A DNA stretch of 64,000 nucleotides from Trebonia sp963737285 (GCA_963737285.1 CAVTRT010000003.1:992001-1056000), one strand, 5' to 3'. Shown: positions 36,224 to 46,569, counted from the first letter of the stretch. Notes: generated by a model not told the origin, from the sequence alone. A program made the numbers and translations.

Positions 36224-37270
36224 TCAGAAAGCGAACCGGATGGCTTCGTCGTCCTGAGCGACTTGGAGCGTCAGGATCTCGCCAGGCTGGACCGTCCGCG
36301 GCCGGTCGAGCATGGCCACCGCCTGCATCCAGTGGGATTGGACGTTGCTCGGGCTGTTCGTGAGGATGACGCCGGGCCCGATGACCATGCGCCACCAAAA
36401 GGCGACGCCGTGAATGGTGCCACCGGCGATCACTTTCACCTTGATAGTCACCCGCCGGGGGGTGAGTGGGTCGACGCGGAAGTCGAAAGCGAAAATGTCG
36501 AATGGGCCGCTCAGGAAGCGGTGGGGCCAGGTCGTCAGCCGGCACGGGTAGTAGTCGGCGGTGGAGAATTGGTTGAACGCCGAGACGTCGAATCCGGCGG
36601 CCTGATTGACGGAGTTCAGCCGATGTATCGCCTCACTCTCGAGAAGCCGGCCGCTGACCACGGCGGCGGCCGGGAGGATAGCGGCGGCCGGGCCGAGCAG
36701 GTGCTGGCGGGCGTGCCGCACGGTCGGAAACATCCCCTCGCCAACCAGGCCGCAATCGACGATTTCGGTCACCAGCACGTCGGCCGGTCGCGGCAGGTGT
36801 ATCGCAGGGTCGAGGTCGTAGGAGGAAGCCGGTACGACCACGACCTTGTCGGCAAGGCCGTTCTCCCTAACGATCCGACGGGCCATCGCCGCAATCGGCC
36901 GCACCGCCTCGCAGGAGATCACCGCATCAGCACCCAGGCGAGCTGCTATCATGGCGAGCAAGCCGGATCCGGAACCGATGTCCAAGACCACCTTGCCCCG
37001 CAGGTCGAGCTGCTGGAGTGCCTTTTCGAAGGCGATGTTCCGTTGGACGTCGTTCAGCATGGCAAAGTGCCACCGGGGCACTAGACGCCGATAGAGTCGT
37101 TTGAGCCGCGAGTGCTTCCCACGCGATCGTTGGTCCGTGGCGAGATCCTTCCCCAGTTGTGGAACCGCATCCCGAACCTGCCCGTTCACCGATCCGGACA
37201 ATGGACGGTCCGTCCACGTCGCACTCTGAGTTATAGTAGTTTGCATATATAGATTTTGTGAATTTTGCAT
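36224..37270 (-). CDS. sznE: PRMT-like arginine N-methyltransferase (SznE-like)
   Basis: 348 intact residues. SAM-binding motif I is V-L-D-I-G-S-G-S-G-L-L at 95-105 and the ribose-binding acid is E121 (S-C-E-A). The PRMT double-E loop is E169...E178 (T-E-I-V-D-C-G-L-V-G-E-G), and a beta-barrel domain follows with a Y-Y-P-C-R-L strand. In streptozotocin biosynthesis SznE, a PRMT relative, makes N-omega-methyl-L-arginine, the substrate of SznF; here the gene lies 97 bp upstream of the SznF-like gene in the same direction. The PRMT THW loop is not obvious. ATG 37268-37270 is used (a TTG two codons earlier is open). A free amino acid rather than protein substrate is inferred. Confidence 0.85.
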   Translation of the reverse strand: MQNSQNLYMQTTITQSATWTDRPLSGSVNGQVRDAVPQLGKDLATDQRSRGKHSRLKRLYRRLVPRWHFAMLNDVQRNIAFEKALQQLDLRGKVVLDIGSGSGLLAMIAARLGADAVISCEAVRPIAAMARRIVRENGLADKVVVVPASSYDLDPAIHLPRPADVLVTEIVDCGLVGEGMFPTVRHARQHLLGPAAAILPAAAVVSGRLLESEAIHRLNSVNQAAGFDVSAFNQFSTADYYPCRLTTWPHRFLSGPFDIFAFDFRVDPLTPRRVTIKVKVIAGGTIHGVAFWWRMVIGPGVILTNSPSNVQSHWMQAVAMLDRPRTVQPGEILTLQVAQDDEAIRFAF

Positions 37271-37345
37271 TCTCAAGAGTCCCGCGTGAAGATAGCCCTG
37301 GATTGGAAGCCGAGGAACCCGGTGTTTAAGCGAACGACCCGCGAA

Positions 37346-38012
37346 TCAGGTGAGGAAGCGGATGTCTTCGATCGGGGTGCAGTCAGCCCGATCCGCTTCG
37401 TTGCTCAATGCTTGCGCCGAGAGCGTTGCCATTTCCCACCCGTTGTCCACGAGGCGGAAGTCGTGAAACCACGTTGGTTCAGCGGTGATGTGCGGCGTGG
37501 GCTCCTGCCGCTCACCGGGAGGCGGAAGGCAGTTAGTGATCGTAGGGCATGTCTCGATGATGGCGGACGAATTCATAAGTGGAATATTGAATTCAAATGC
37601 ATGAGCACTTGGTCCGTGCATCCGCAGGTGCGCGAGCCGCTCTTCACCCTCGGCGATGGTGGGCACCTGGCCCGCCCGGACCCACCACAAGACGTAGCCC
37701 GAGCTGGTGTGCGACTCGAACCAGGCCCGCTGGCGGCGGAAAAAATCGGCGTGCGCCGGGCCGTGGACGAACGACTCCAACGACGGCATATCCTTCCATA
37801 CGGAGAGACCAACCAGGATCTGGTTGTCCTCAAACGGGCGGACGGACCCTGACCCGTCGGCCGGGTCAGTGAGCCGCCAGATGAACCCGGAGCTGCTCTC
37901 CGATACGGAGTACAGAGCCTTCTGTTGGCTCACGAATTCGGCCATGCGGGTCGTCGAGAGGGGCGACCGCGCGAGCCCGATTGTACTGGCAGAGATAGAA
38001 CTTGATGACCAC
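37346..38012 (-). pseudogene. DUF3291 protein, first gene of the operon, frameshifted
   Basis: Opens V-V-I-K-F-Y-L-C-Q-Y-N-R-A-R-A-V-A-P-L-D-D-P, shifts once near 37945, then reads M-A-E-F-V-S, S-G-F-I-W-R-L, L-S-V-W-K-D-M-P-S-L-E-S-F-V, W-F-E, Y-V-L-W-W-V-R-A-G and G-P-S-A-H-A-F. These are the DUF3291 signatures, a dimeric alpha-beta barrel related to antibiotic-biosynthesis monooxygenases but of unproven chemistry. A very strong AAAGGAGG precedes GTG 38010-38012, which marks it as the start of the operon. Total length is about 220 residues. Confidence 0.8.
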
Positions 38013-38809
38013 GCCGGACCTCCTTTCGTGGAGACCTCGCGGCGACCGAGTGCTACAATGCGCGTAGCACCACCGATGAAGGCCGTCGCGCGGTCCTTTC
38101 ACGGGCTCGGTTCTGGCTGCTTACCCATCCAGAACCGAAGAAACGGTTCACTGCCACAGCGGATCGAACGCGGTGCTCGAGGTGGTCGGATGCTGGTTAC
38201 ATCCGGTCGCCTCGCTTTTTCCATCTCGAATTCAAGCCGGCTTCCGTTCCAACCTGAGCTCGCTATCCACCTCCCTTCGGTTTGCGCAGCGGCAGGACGC
38301 TCATAGTTGAGGCGCCGCCCCGACTTAACAGGATGGTTCACCAAGCAGGAGCGGTAGAATTCGTGGTTGGCCGAATCCGGGGTATTCTCACCCCTCTGAC
38401 TCATTCCACACCATCACGGCACCGGGATGGCAAAAACTCGAAAAGAATTTTCGAAACCATCCCGGAACATACGCCCGAGACGAGATCTAGGAGGCTCCCG
38501 ACCGCCTTCAGGCCACTTTTCATCACGCGACCAACCAACGTCATGCAATCATGGCGTCTGATTATGGGTCGGATGGTGATGGGCAGCGACGGCCGATCTC
38601 GACCCGGTTCTCGCCCCGAGCGATCGGTCACGGAACCTTCCCGTCTCGACGGACAGCGAAAAAGCCCTGGGAATCGAGGACGAAGATTTCCGAAGGTCGG
38701 GCGTGCGTGGGCCGAATGGCGGGCAGCGGATCTCCTCGCATCGTTCCGGTGGGTGTGCAGCGGCACTGCTGGGGCGCGACCCAGCCACTTCATTCGTGAT
38801 TGCCGACTC
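38013..38809. other. Upstream region of the biosynthetic operon, no gene seen
   Basis: About 800 bases without a credible coding sequence. The inverted repeat TCGAAAAGAATTTTCGA (38438-38454) is the only operator-like element I noticed, about 430 bp before the operon start. Confidence 0.45.
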
Positions 38810-40455
38810 TCAGCGCGAAGGGTAAGCGACGATCGAGAGAGGGAAGATCGCTCGTTCGAGTAGCGTCTTCTTGTTCCGGATCTGTGGATTCGTGAGGTTC
38901 ACTGTCGGGACTTCAAAGTCGATCGTGATAAAGTTGTCGTCGGAGAGGATCGAGAGGAGGACCACCGAGCGGTCCGTCCCCTCGATCACGTAATGCCGGT
39001 AGCGGTAGAAGGAATGCTCGAGTTGGGTAACCCCATAGGGCAGCCCGGACGCTGGGTCGCCGAAGAGGTTATCGAATGTGCCGCGCTGGAGAGTGGCATT
39101 GGCCGTCTCGCGTCGAACAGGTGGTTCGTTCATCTCATACGTTTCCGGCCGGAGGTCGTAGTCCTCCTGGAAGTATTGCAGTGTGTAGCGCCGACAGAAG
39201 ATGGCTCGGTCCATCAGCATTCCTGGGCCGTCGTGTGCAAATCGTGTCCGACCATCGGGGAGGAGCTGGATGTAGGACCATGGGTAAGAGATCTTCTGAG
39301 CTGTGATTCGGACCTGTCCGATCTCGGGCTTGTCGTAAACCGAGACCAACATTTGCTCTTGGAGGTAGAGAGTCTCCGTCAAGCGGTATCCGGGGGGAGC
39401 TACGACCGCATAGGCGAAGGCATCGTTGCGGACTAGGGTGGACACTTCCTGGAGCGTGATATGTGGGTTAGCGGGGAACATCGCCAGGGCGAAACGGTCG
39501 GTCAGGTTCAGGACATTGGGTTGGACGAGATAGCGAGGTGAGGTGGCAACGTGCTTCCACTCGCGGATGTCCGGGACCGCAGCCCCTTGGAACCGGCTGG
39601 TGTAGACTCGGTACGGATCGTCGGCCGCAGGGAAACGGGGGCGGATCGGCTTGGGTGCGTCGGCGGCGAAGGCGTCCACTAGCTGTCCGGGGGGTACGGC
39701 CACGAGCATCTGATCGGCGGCGTTGAGGAAGTTCTGGATCAGCTCCGCCGAGACGCAGTAGAACATCTTTGCGTCCGGGTTCCTTTGGTCACGAAGTTGC
39801 CCGCAGAAAATGCCGATCACCTCGCCTAGTTCGTCAAACACTGGGGAGCCGCTCATCCCACGGATCGGCCCGATGAGGTCTAGAAGGTAGAGAATCACGT
39901 CCTGCTCTAGGTGAGGCGGTTCGACGCCGATCTCCCTGGCATGATTCAGGTCGGCTCGATCCCCGAACCTCAGCCGTTCCTTGACCGTGCCGCTCGTCGT
40001 CAGGAACTGCTTTAGCGAATTACCGCTCCCGATCAGGCCGATGGGCCTCAAGGGTCCGACTGGATTTACGCACAGTGTCCTTTAAGATCAGCGGGTCGGG
40101 AGGCATACCCGCCAGAGGCCGGATCAATCGGATGGCCGCCAAGTCGAGACCCGGGTCGGAGTGAACGAGGAAACCGACGGCATTACGCTTGTCTGCGAGG
40201 TCGCAATAGATAATTGTTTTGTTCTTCGTACAGCCACGGACGACGTGCTCGTTGGTCAGAATCATGTTGTTGCCAACGAAGAAGCCGGTCCCGTGCCTCT
40301 CGTCGCGCCGGATCATCGAGTCGGATACTGATAGCAACAACGGCGTCGGAAACCAGTTTGTAGGCCTTTTCTAGTCCCTTCGGCTCGTCCATCGGGCTCG
40401 CCAGGACGCCCATGAGCAGGCCCATGATCATGAGTTGAGATATCATCGTGAACAT
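38810..40455 (-). pseudogene. Trypsin-like serine protease with long C-terminal domain, frameshifted
   Basis: A hydrophobic signal segment (M-I-S-Q-L-M-I-M-G-L-L-M-G-V-L) starts the gene at 40455. After a shift near 40340 the chymotrypsin fold appears: G-T-G-F-F-V-G-N-N-M-I-L-T-N-E-H-V-V (His), D-P-G-L-D-L-A-A-I (Asp) and, past another shift near 40045, R-G-M-S-G-S-P-V-F (Ser). The remaining 290 residues form a beta-rich domain I cannot assign (Y-R-V-Y-T-S-R-F, F-A-Y-A-V-V-A-P-P-G-Y). There is no PDZ domain. It is the third gene of a minus-strand operon with two unknown genes. Likely an exported protease acting at the cell envelope. Confidence 0.75.
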
Positions 40456-40501
40456 AAACCTCTTCAGTTCTTGAAGTGAAGAACTTCGCCGGTCATCGCG
40501 T

Positions 40502-41074
40502 TCACAATCCGGGGGCCTTCCTCGGAGCGAGCAACTGCTCGATCTTGTTCAAGACCTCTCTCCGCTTCTCTTCCGCCGTGCGGCTTCCCTGGACGTTTTC
40601 AAGAGCGCTTATAAGCTCGTGAGTCGAGAGGGTTATCGTGGGCTGGAGGGAGATCAGCTTGTTGATCCGGCTCTCATCGGAGAGCCCCTCCGGGTTCGAC
40701 CAGATATCCTCCAGTTCCCTTCTCCTGTCAACTTCGACTCCGGAGCCAGCGTAAAGGTCTTTCGTGAACCTTGGCTGATCAGATATCGGTTGCGTTGCGT
40801 TACGCGGTCCCCAGGCAAAAATTAAAAGCAGGGAGGCCGCCATGAACCCGGAGGTGGCCGCGGCCGCGTAGGAGAGCACAATCAGGCCCCGCCGTCTCTT
40901 CCGCGAGGTGTTACCTGTTCCATTCGTGATTGTCGGGATCGCTTCGTCGTCGTTGAATCCATCCCACGCCGCCCCACTCCCCCACTCCCGGCCGAATGAG
41001 GATGGGAAGTCGGGCAGCGTTTCGTAGATCTCCTGCAATTCCCCTTGGCCCGGCGATCCGCTTGATTCATCCAT
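40502..41074 (-). CDS. Single-pass membrane protein, unknown
   Basis: 190 residues: an acidic N-terminal 60 residues, a stop-transfer R-K-R-R-R-G, one hydrophobic segment (L-S-Y-A-A-A-A-T-S-G-F-M-A-A-S-L-L-L-I-F), then about 100 charged residues with helical repeats (R-E-L-E-D-I-W, L-I-S-A-L-E-N-V-Q-G-S-R-T-A-E-E-K-R). The layout resembles an anti-sigma factor, but no conserved motif supports that. Its ATG lies 2 nt after the stop of the upstream gene and the stop lies 46 nt before the protease start, so the three are one operon. Intact frame. Confidence 0.6.
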   Translation of the reverse strand: MDESSGSPGQGELQEIYETLPDFPSSFGREWGSGAAWDGFNDDEAIPTITNGTGNTSRKRRRGLIVLSYAAAATSGFMAASLLLIFAWGPRNATQPISDQPRFTKDLYAGSGVEVDRRRELEDIWSNPEGLSDESRINKLISLQPTITLSTHELISALENVQGSRTAEEKRREVLNKIEQLLAPRKAPGL

Positions 41075-41075
41075 C

Positions 41076-41774
41076 TCAAGCCCTCCTGATGATGTGGTCC
41101 TCGAAGCAGGTCTTGAGAGAATGCTCATTGAACCGCCTTCGGTCATCGGCGATGGTAGCTAAGTCCATCATCCGACCGGTGACTACGAAGACGAAGATTT
41201 GATAATCGGTCAAATCCTCCCAGTTATAGACCGCGTCCATTGCTAAGAGGACCTTCTGATAGACGACCCACTGTTCGAGACCCGGCTCTAGGATCGAGCG
41301 GTGGCACTCCTCCAGGAGCTTCCTCTTGCTGCCCAGTTTCTCAAGGAAGTCCTCCCAGTTCCGCCACTGATCGACCAGATGACGAGCATCCGAAGATCCC
41401 GAACCTGCGAGGGCCTTGACTGCCGTCTTGAGAAAGCCATAGGTACCCTGGGCTATTAGACAGGCCGTCCCGTACATGAGTAACATACTATTGAATGAAG
41501 CCAGGGTCTCATCCCAGCTCTTCCAGGGTGGCTTCTGGGGGTTCCTGGCGTCGAGAAGGAGCGCGCGTTGTCTCTGGAACCGGCACTCGAGCCAGTAGCG
41601 GACGATCAGGCGATGGCGGGCCTTGGCCCACGCCCTCTGCTTGCCATTCGCATCCCAGTTGGGGGCCGGTACAGACCCCTCAATGCAGCGATAGAACTGC
41701 TCGTACCTCTCGGGGATCGACTCGTCATCGATCTCGCCGGACATGTTGGCGATCCGGACCTTTCTCGTGGCCAT
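41076..41774 (-). CDS. Hypothetical helical protein, first gene of protease operon
   Basis: 232 intact residues rich in Trp, Arg and Leu (Y-E-Q-F-Y-R-C-I-E-G, R-H-R-L-I-V-R-Y-W-L-E-C-R-F-Q-R-Q, W-R-N-W-E-D-F-L-E-K-L-G-S-K-R-K-L-L). The long acidic and basic helices could be compatible with an RNA polymerase sigma-like or HEPN-like fold, but I see no decisive motif, so no function is assigned. Start ATG 41772-41774 follows GAGGA. It precedes a single-pass membrane protein and a protease, a combination reminiscent of signalling or conflict modules. Confidence 0.55.
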   Translation of the reverse strand: MATRKVRIANMSGEIDDESIPERYEQFYRCIEGSVPAPNWDANGKQRAWAKARHRLIVRYWLECRFQRQRALLLDARNPQKPPWKSWDETLASFNSMLLMYGTACLIAQGTYGFLKTAVKALAGSGSSDARHLVDQWRNWEDFLEKLGSKRKLLEECHRSILEPGLEQWVVYQKVLLAMDAVYNWEDLTDYQIFVFVVTGRMMDLATIADDRRRFNEHSLKTCFEDHIIRRA

Positions 41775-41986
41775 CAGTGTGTCCTCATGGCCGGGATCGG
41801 AGGATAGGAACATCCCTCCCGCCGTTTTGCCGCGTCGCTGATCGCCTTGCGCCAGAGGGGCGGGACGAGTCAGGGCGATATGATAACGAATATGTCCTCT
41901 GTTCTCCAATGGGTTTGCATGCGAGATTTGTCGGACATTATGAATCGGAGGAGGGATATGGGCTCGGCCGCGCCTCATTCAACCCT

Positions 41987-43571
41987 ATGATACGATCGAT
42001 CTGCTTGCTCTGCACGCTGGGCATGTTCGTGCCCTGGGCCGTTGGAGACACGTACCCGCGACAGCCGGGCATTGACGTGACTCATTACATCTTCCGGCTT
42101 TCGCTGGGCGATGACACGGACCAGATTACCGGCGAAACGACCATCGAGTTGAAGTTCCTCCGGGATGGGCTCGATGCCTTCGTACTCGACCTGGCATCGC
42201 TCTCCGGCGACCGAGGGATGGTCGTGACCGAAGTGACCACAGGGGGCATGCGGGTCGGGTTTCAGCATCAGTTCGACCGGCTGAAGATCGCCTTGACAGC
42301 CCCCTCCCGGGTCGGGGCGACGCAAACCTATACGGTCCGCTACCACGGCGTCCCGGCGGCAGGCTTGCGGATTGGGGCGAACCGTTACGGCGAGCGGACT
42401 TTCTTCAGCAACAACTGGCCGGACAAGGTCCGGCAGTGGCTCCCGGCGATCGACCACCCATACGACAAGGCGACCAGTGAATTCGTCGTCACCGCACCGG
42501 CGCGGTATCAGGTGGTTTGCAATGGTTTGCTCCAGGAAGAAATCGATTTGGCGGATGGCCGACGATCCACCCACTGGAAGCAGTCAGTGCCGATCGCATC
42601 CTGGCAGAACGCGCTGGCGATCGCCCGGTTCGCTTCGCGACATGCCGGGATCGTCTGCGGCATTCCCCTCCAGATCTGGCTTTTCCCCCAGGATCGCGAG
42701 GCCGGCATTGTCGCCCTGGAATCGTCGATTCGCCGCGTGCTCAGCTTCTACATCGACGCGATCGGGCCTTATCCTTACGAGAAGTTAGGCCCGTCCAGGC
42801 CTCGGGAGTCAGCGGCGGCATGGAGCACGCTAGCGCAATCTTCTATGGTGAGGACACGCTCGACCCCCGAACTGCTACCCAGCTCGTGGCCCACGAGGTG
42901 GCACACCAGTGGTTCGGTGATTCCGTGACCGAGCACGACTGGGACGACGTATGGCTGAGCGAAGGATTCGCGACGTACTTCGCACTGCTATTCATCGAGC
43001 GGGACGCTGGACACGAGGCGTTCGTCGGCACATTGAAGACGGCCCCGCGAGATCGTCTTCGCCGCCGAGGCGACGAATCCTCGGCGAAACGGTCATCCGT
43101 CATGATGCCGGCGATCCGAGCCCGCGTCTCAGCCCGCTGGTCTACCAGAAGGCGAGCTGGATCTGCACATGCTTCGCAGTGTGATCGGCGACGATGCGTT
43201 CCGGGCTGGGATACAGGCGTGCTACCGGACCGCCGTGATGGTAACGCTCGACCGACGACTTCCGGCGTGCCATGGAAAAGGCGGCGGGCGTCGACCTCTC
43301 CTGGTTCTTCCGACAATGGCTACACCGCCCCGGCTCGCCGATCCTCCAAGGCGTGTGGCACCACGACCCGGCTACCCAGACACTCCTGATCAATCTTGAG
43401 CAGGTACAGTCGGGAGATGCGTACCGGTTGCCCTTGCGATTGGCCATCACATTCCTTAGTGCCCCCGAACCTCAAGACCTCCGGATCGAGATGACCCGCC
43501 GACAGCAGTCCTTCGCGATAAAGGGGATGCGGGCCGCTCCGTCGTCCTCGATCCCGGGACCTTGGTCCTGA
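41987..43571 (+). pseudogene. M1 family metallopeptidase, exported, frameshifted
   Basis: A signal peptide (I-C-L-L-C-T-L-G-M-F-V-P-W-A-V-G-D) and an N-terminal beta-saddle domain (D-V-T-H-Y-I-F-R-L-S-L, T-G-E-T-T-I-E-L-K-F) lead to the gluzincin core. G-G-M-E-H-A-S-A replaces the usual G-x-M-E-N, and the zinc site H-E-V-A-H-Q-W-F-G-D has the downstream E in W-L-S-E-G-F-A-T-Y. The end reads L-S-W-F-F-R-Q-W-L-H-R-P-G-S-P. Shifts lie near 42790, 43050 and 43170. Length would be about 525 residues. It trims peptides outside the cytoplasm; no link to neighbours is evident. Confidence 0.8.
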
Positions 43572-43732
43572 TGCGTGCCCATCTCAGACCATGACGACCC
43601 GACGTGGGACGCGATCGTCGCGATCGGGGACATTGGCAGAGAGTCGACGATCCAACGCCTTCGGAGCCAGAACAGCCCTAACAGCCCTATATGTTGCGAG
43701 TTGTCTGATCGACAAATGGCGGTAGAGGGGAC

Positions 43733-45154
43733 CTATTCCCGGGCGGCGAGAATCCCGCTCACGTGTATCTCGACGATGAGCTTGAGGTATCGGGCTTCGC
43801 CCTTTGCATCCCCTTTGCTCCGTCGATACTGCTGGGCGAAGAACGGGTTCGCCTTCGCGAGCACCTCGGCTTGGAGTACCTCTCGCTCCTGGGGGGTGAG
43901 CGAATCGAGGTAGGCGCTCACGCGGAGTTGCTCCGCCTCCTCGCGGGCACTCTCCTCGGCCTCGGTGCGTCGCCGGGCTTCCTCGGTCTGGCGAGTCCGC
44001 TCCAGCTCGTCGGCCCGTTTCTTCTCGCGGGCAGTCTTCGACTCGAAGCATTTCGGCGGGACGTAGCCCTTCCGGATGGATTCGGCGAGATAGCCTCCCG
44101 AGTTCTTCGAACGCGCTGTCCTTCTTCTCCGAGAGCCAATCGAACACCTCGATTCGTTCTCGGATATGCTCGGTGGGATGGGACCCGGCAAGCCCGGCGG
44201 CGACGACCGGCGTCACGCCGCGGGCGATCAGGGCTTGCTTGAGTTCGTTGATCTCGGGCGGTGATTCCCGTCCCTCTGCCCTTCGGGTCCTCCCTCCGGG
44301 CAAGCGTGATCTTCCACTCGCCGCGGGCGACCTTCTCGTAACGCGAATCGCGGTCCATCTTGTCGATGAAGCCGATGGTTTCCAGCTCGTCGATGGCGGG
44401 CTGGAGCTTCTCCTTGATCTTGGCCGCCGTGTAGTTCTGACTCAGGCCGATGTGCCCGAATGCGAACGCTCGGAGGTCGAAGGTCCACTCGGAGCGCACG
44501 TAGAAGCGTTTGTCGAGGAATCGATACATCTGTTTCGAGACGGCACTCTCGAGCGACAGGTAGGTCTCGAGGTCGAGCCTCTTCAAGTTGTCGGCCTGGC
44601 AACTCCGGAAGAAAATCTTGTTCCAGGTGAATTGCGAGGAGGGGAGTTGCCGCCGGCCTCGGGCCTTGAGCTTCTTCCTCACCGACGGCTCGATCGATGA
44701 CCACGCTCTCGAGGATGTGGAAGGCCGCGTTGACGCGGCACTTGATCTCGTTGTCCCACCAGGCCTCGTCATAGCGGAGGGTGACCCCGACCCAGCGGTG
44801 GAGCGAGTCGTCCAGCCTCTGGTAGTAGGCCCCTCGGTCCGGCCATCCGAGGATCTTCAGTAGCTCATACCGGGTGAAATCCACCGTAGGGTCGGTGAAG
44901 TCATTCCGGATCTTCGTGAGCTGGATGAGGCCGACGATGACATCGCCGTCGGCCGCAGTCGGGAGTCCATAGTCGTCGCTTCCCGAGACGACGAGCTTCC
45001 CTGCTCCGGCCTGGAACTCGATGGTCTTGAGGCCGTCCGGGACCCGCTCGGTGAGGAGTGTGATCGGGAACTCGGCCAGGTTCATCTCGTCTCGCCCGAT
45101 CAGTCGGGCGAGTTCGCGGATGTCCTGGCGTTCCGGGGTTCGAGCGAGTCCCAT
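43733..45154 (-). pseudogene. repA: Plasmid replication initiator, RPA (RepA) family, frameshifted
   Basis: The initiator fold is recognisable across two main frames: D-E-M-N-L-A-E-F-P-I-T-L-L, T-K-I-R-N-D-F-T-D-P-T-V-D-F-T-R-Y-E-L-L, then F-T-W-N-K-I-F-F-R-S-C-Q-A-D-N-L-K-R-L-D, Y-R-F-L-D-K-R-F-Y and F-A-F-G-H-I-G-L-S. The C-terminus is a charged coiled coil (E-K-K-R-A-D-E-L-E-R) ending at 43733. Shifts occur near 44715, 44290 and 44095. Start ATG 45154; GTG 45190 is possible. RPA initiators bind iterons, five of which lie just upstream (45277-45406). It defines the segment as a replicon. Confidence 0.85.
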
Positions 45155-45276
45155 TTCTCCGTCCTCGACTTCAGAGAAGAGCAACAACACCCGCCCTGTT
45201 GTTGCGAGTTATCAAGGTTATAGCAATAAGTTACGGCTCCGAAAAGCTATGAGTGTCAACGATTTAGGTTCTCAAA

Positions 45277-45406
45277 CCATCCCCCGAAATGCGGTATGGG
45301 CGCCTCAAACCATCCCCCGGAATGCGGTAAACCATCCCTCAGAATGCGGTACTTCCATCCCCCGGAATGCGGTAGTCGGGTCCAAACCATCCCTCGGAAT
45401 GCGGTA
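45277..45406. repeat. Iteron array, candidate replication origin
   Basis: Five direct copies of a 20-bp unit, consensus CCATCCCYCGGAATGCGGTA, start at 45277, 45310, 45332, 45355 and 45387; a partial sixth (GCCATCC) follows at 45407. Start-to-start distances of 33, 22, 23 and 32 are close to multiples of one helical turn, so the copies face the same side of the DNA. They lie upstream of repA, the classic layout of an iteron-controlled plasmid origin. Confidence 0.92.
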
Positions 45407-46569
45407 AGCCATCCTTGGGCTTGTAAGCAACGGCCGGGCCGGTTGCCAAAACGAACGACCCGCCCAGGATGGCCGGGCGGGTCGAGGTTAGATTCATGGC
45501 CGATCCGCCTTGGTCCTGGCCGCCGCCGTAAGTTCCTGCATACCAGTGTCCTTGAGACCTCCGCCGTTGCCCGGCGGTCCATCGGTTGAGGTGCCGCCTT
45601 CTCGCACCAGGCCCAGGCCGATCCGCGAACGGGCCCGAGGCGTGGGCAGGAAAATTCGGTCATCGGGTCGTAGAGTGCCGGCGGGCGAACCGGTAGGCCG
45701 CCGAGACCTGCTGGGGCGCCCATTCGACGATCTTCGTGTGCAGGCCCTTCTTCTTGCCGTAGCCATCGGGGCCCCTCATGTCTGGGACCTGCTTCGACGC
45801 CCAGCCGAGGAGCTCTCTCCCGTCGGCCGGCGCGTCGGGTCGGCTCGTCGGCCGGGGCTCCCAGGCATCGCCCCGATCCGGCCGGCCCGGGGACCGGGCC
45901 GGGGATGCTTCCGGGTAAGAATCCTCCTCCGTCGTCGGGTGGCGGGCGACGGGTGATGGGCGGCGGGGACGGACCGGGCTTCGCCTGCCGCCATCGGGGG
46001 CGTCGGCATCTCAAGGCCGGCCAACAGCGCCATGACCCGCCGGAGGCGTCGGGCCGGGCCAGCCAGGCTTGGTGGATCGTGACGGTGACTAGTCGGGGTG
46101 AGTCTCCAGGTGCGTGGTCTCCGGCCTCGGCGCCGGCCGGGACAACCGGCCGGTCCGGGGGCGGCGTCGTTGTCGGGGTCGGTCGACGATCGGCGGGAAC
46201 ACTCCCAGCCGCGCCGCTCCAGTTCCTGCGCGAGGACTCGGTATTGATGGCCTCGATCGCAGGGGCTCGGCCGGGCCGGGGTCGCCCGCTTCGAGCTGAC
46301 GGCGATGAAGCCGATAGCCCACGGTCGCGGAGCTCTTCCATCAGGTCTTGGACCGTGACTTGCAGAGGTTGACCTCGGGTGCCCTCGACTCCTCGAGGGG
46401 ATCGGCGGGATTGCCGTCGGTGCTCTCGTCGGTCTGGGCATGTCTCATCTCCTGGTGCATGGCGTGCGGCGCCGCGATCGGGTCCGGACCGACCGGACTT
46501 CTCGCGGCACCCGATTCGGCCCGTGCCGACCGGGGCGGGCGGGCGACGGGATGCGGATGGGGGGGGCGG
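45407..46569. other. Long region with only gene debris
   Basis: There is no intact gene. At 45494-45590 (minus) a tail reading R-W-T-A-G, then in other frames E-L-T-A-A-A-R-T-K-A-D-R-P, resembles the micro-gene at 28285. Near 45730-45780 (minus) G-Y-G-K-K-K-G-L-H-T-K-I-V-E-W-A-P-Q-Q-V-S looks like a real protein piece of unknown family. The rest is GC-rich without features. Confidence 0.4.

Noticed and set aside
38099..38404. A 101-codon minus-strand frame upstream of the biosynthetic operon considered as its regulator
   Set aside because: No HTH, no ribosome binding site, and composition is not protein-like.
45277..45406. Short regular repeats considered as a CRISPR array
   Set aside because: Spacers are 2-13 bp, far too short, and a plasmid initiator gene lies beside them; they are iterons.
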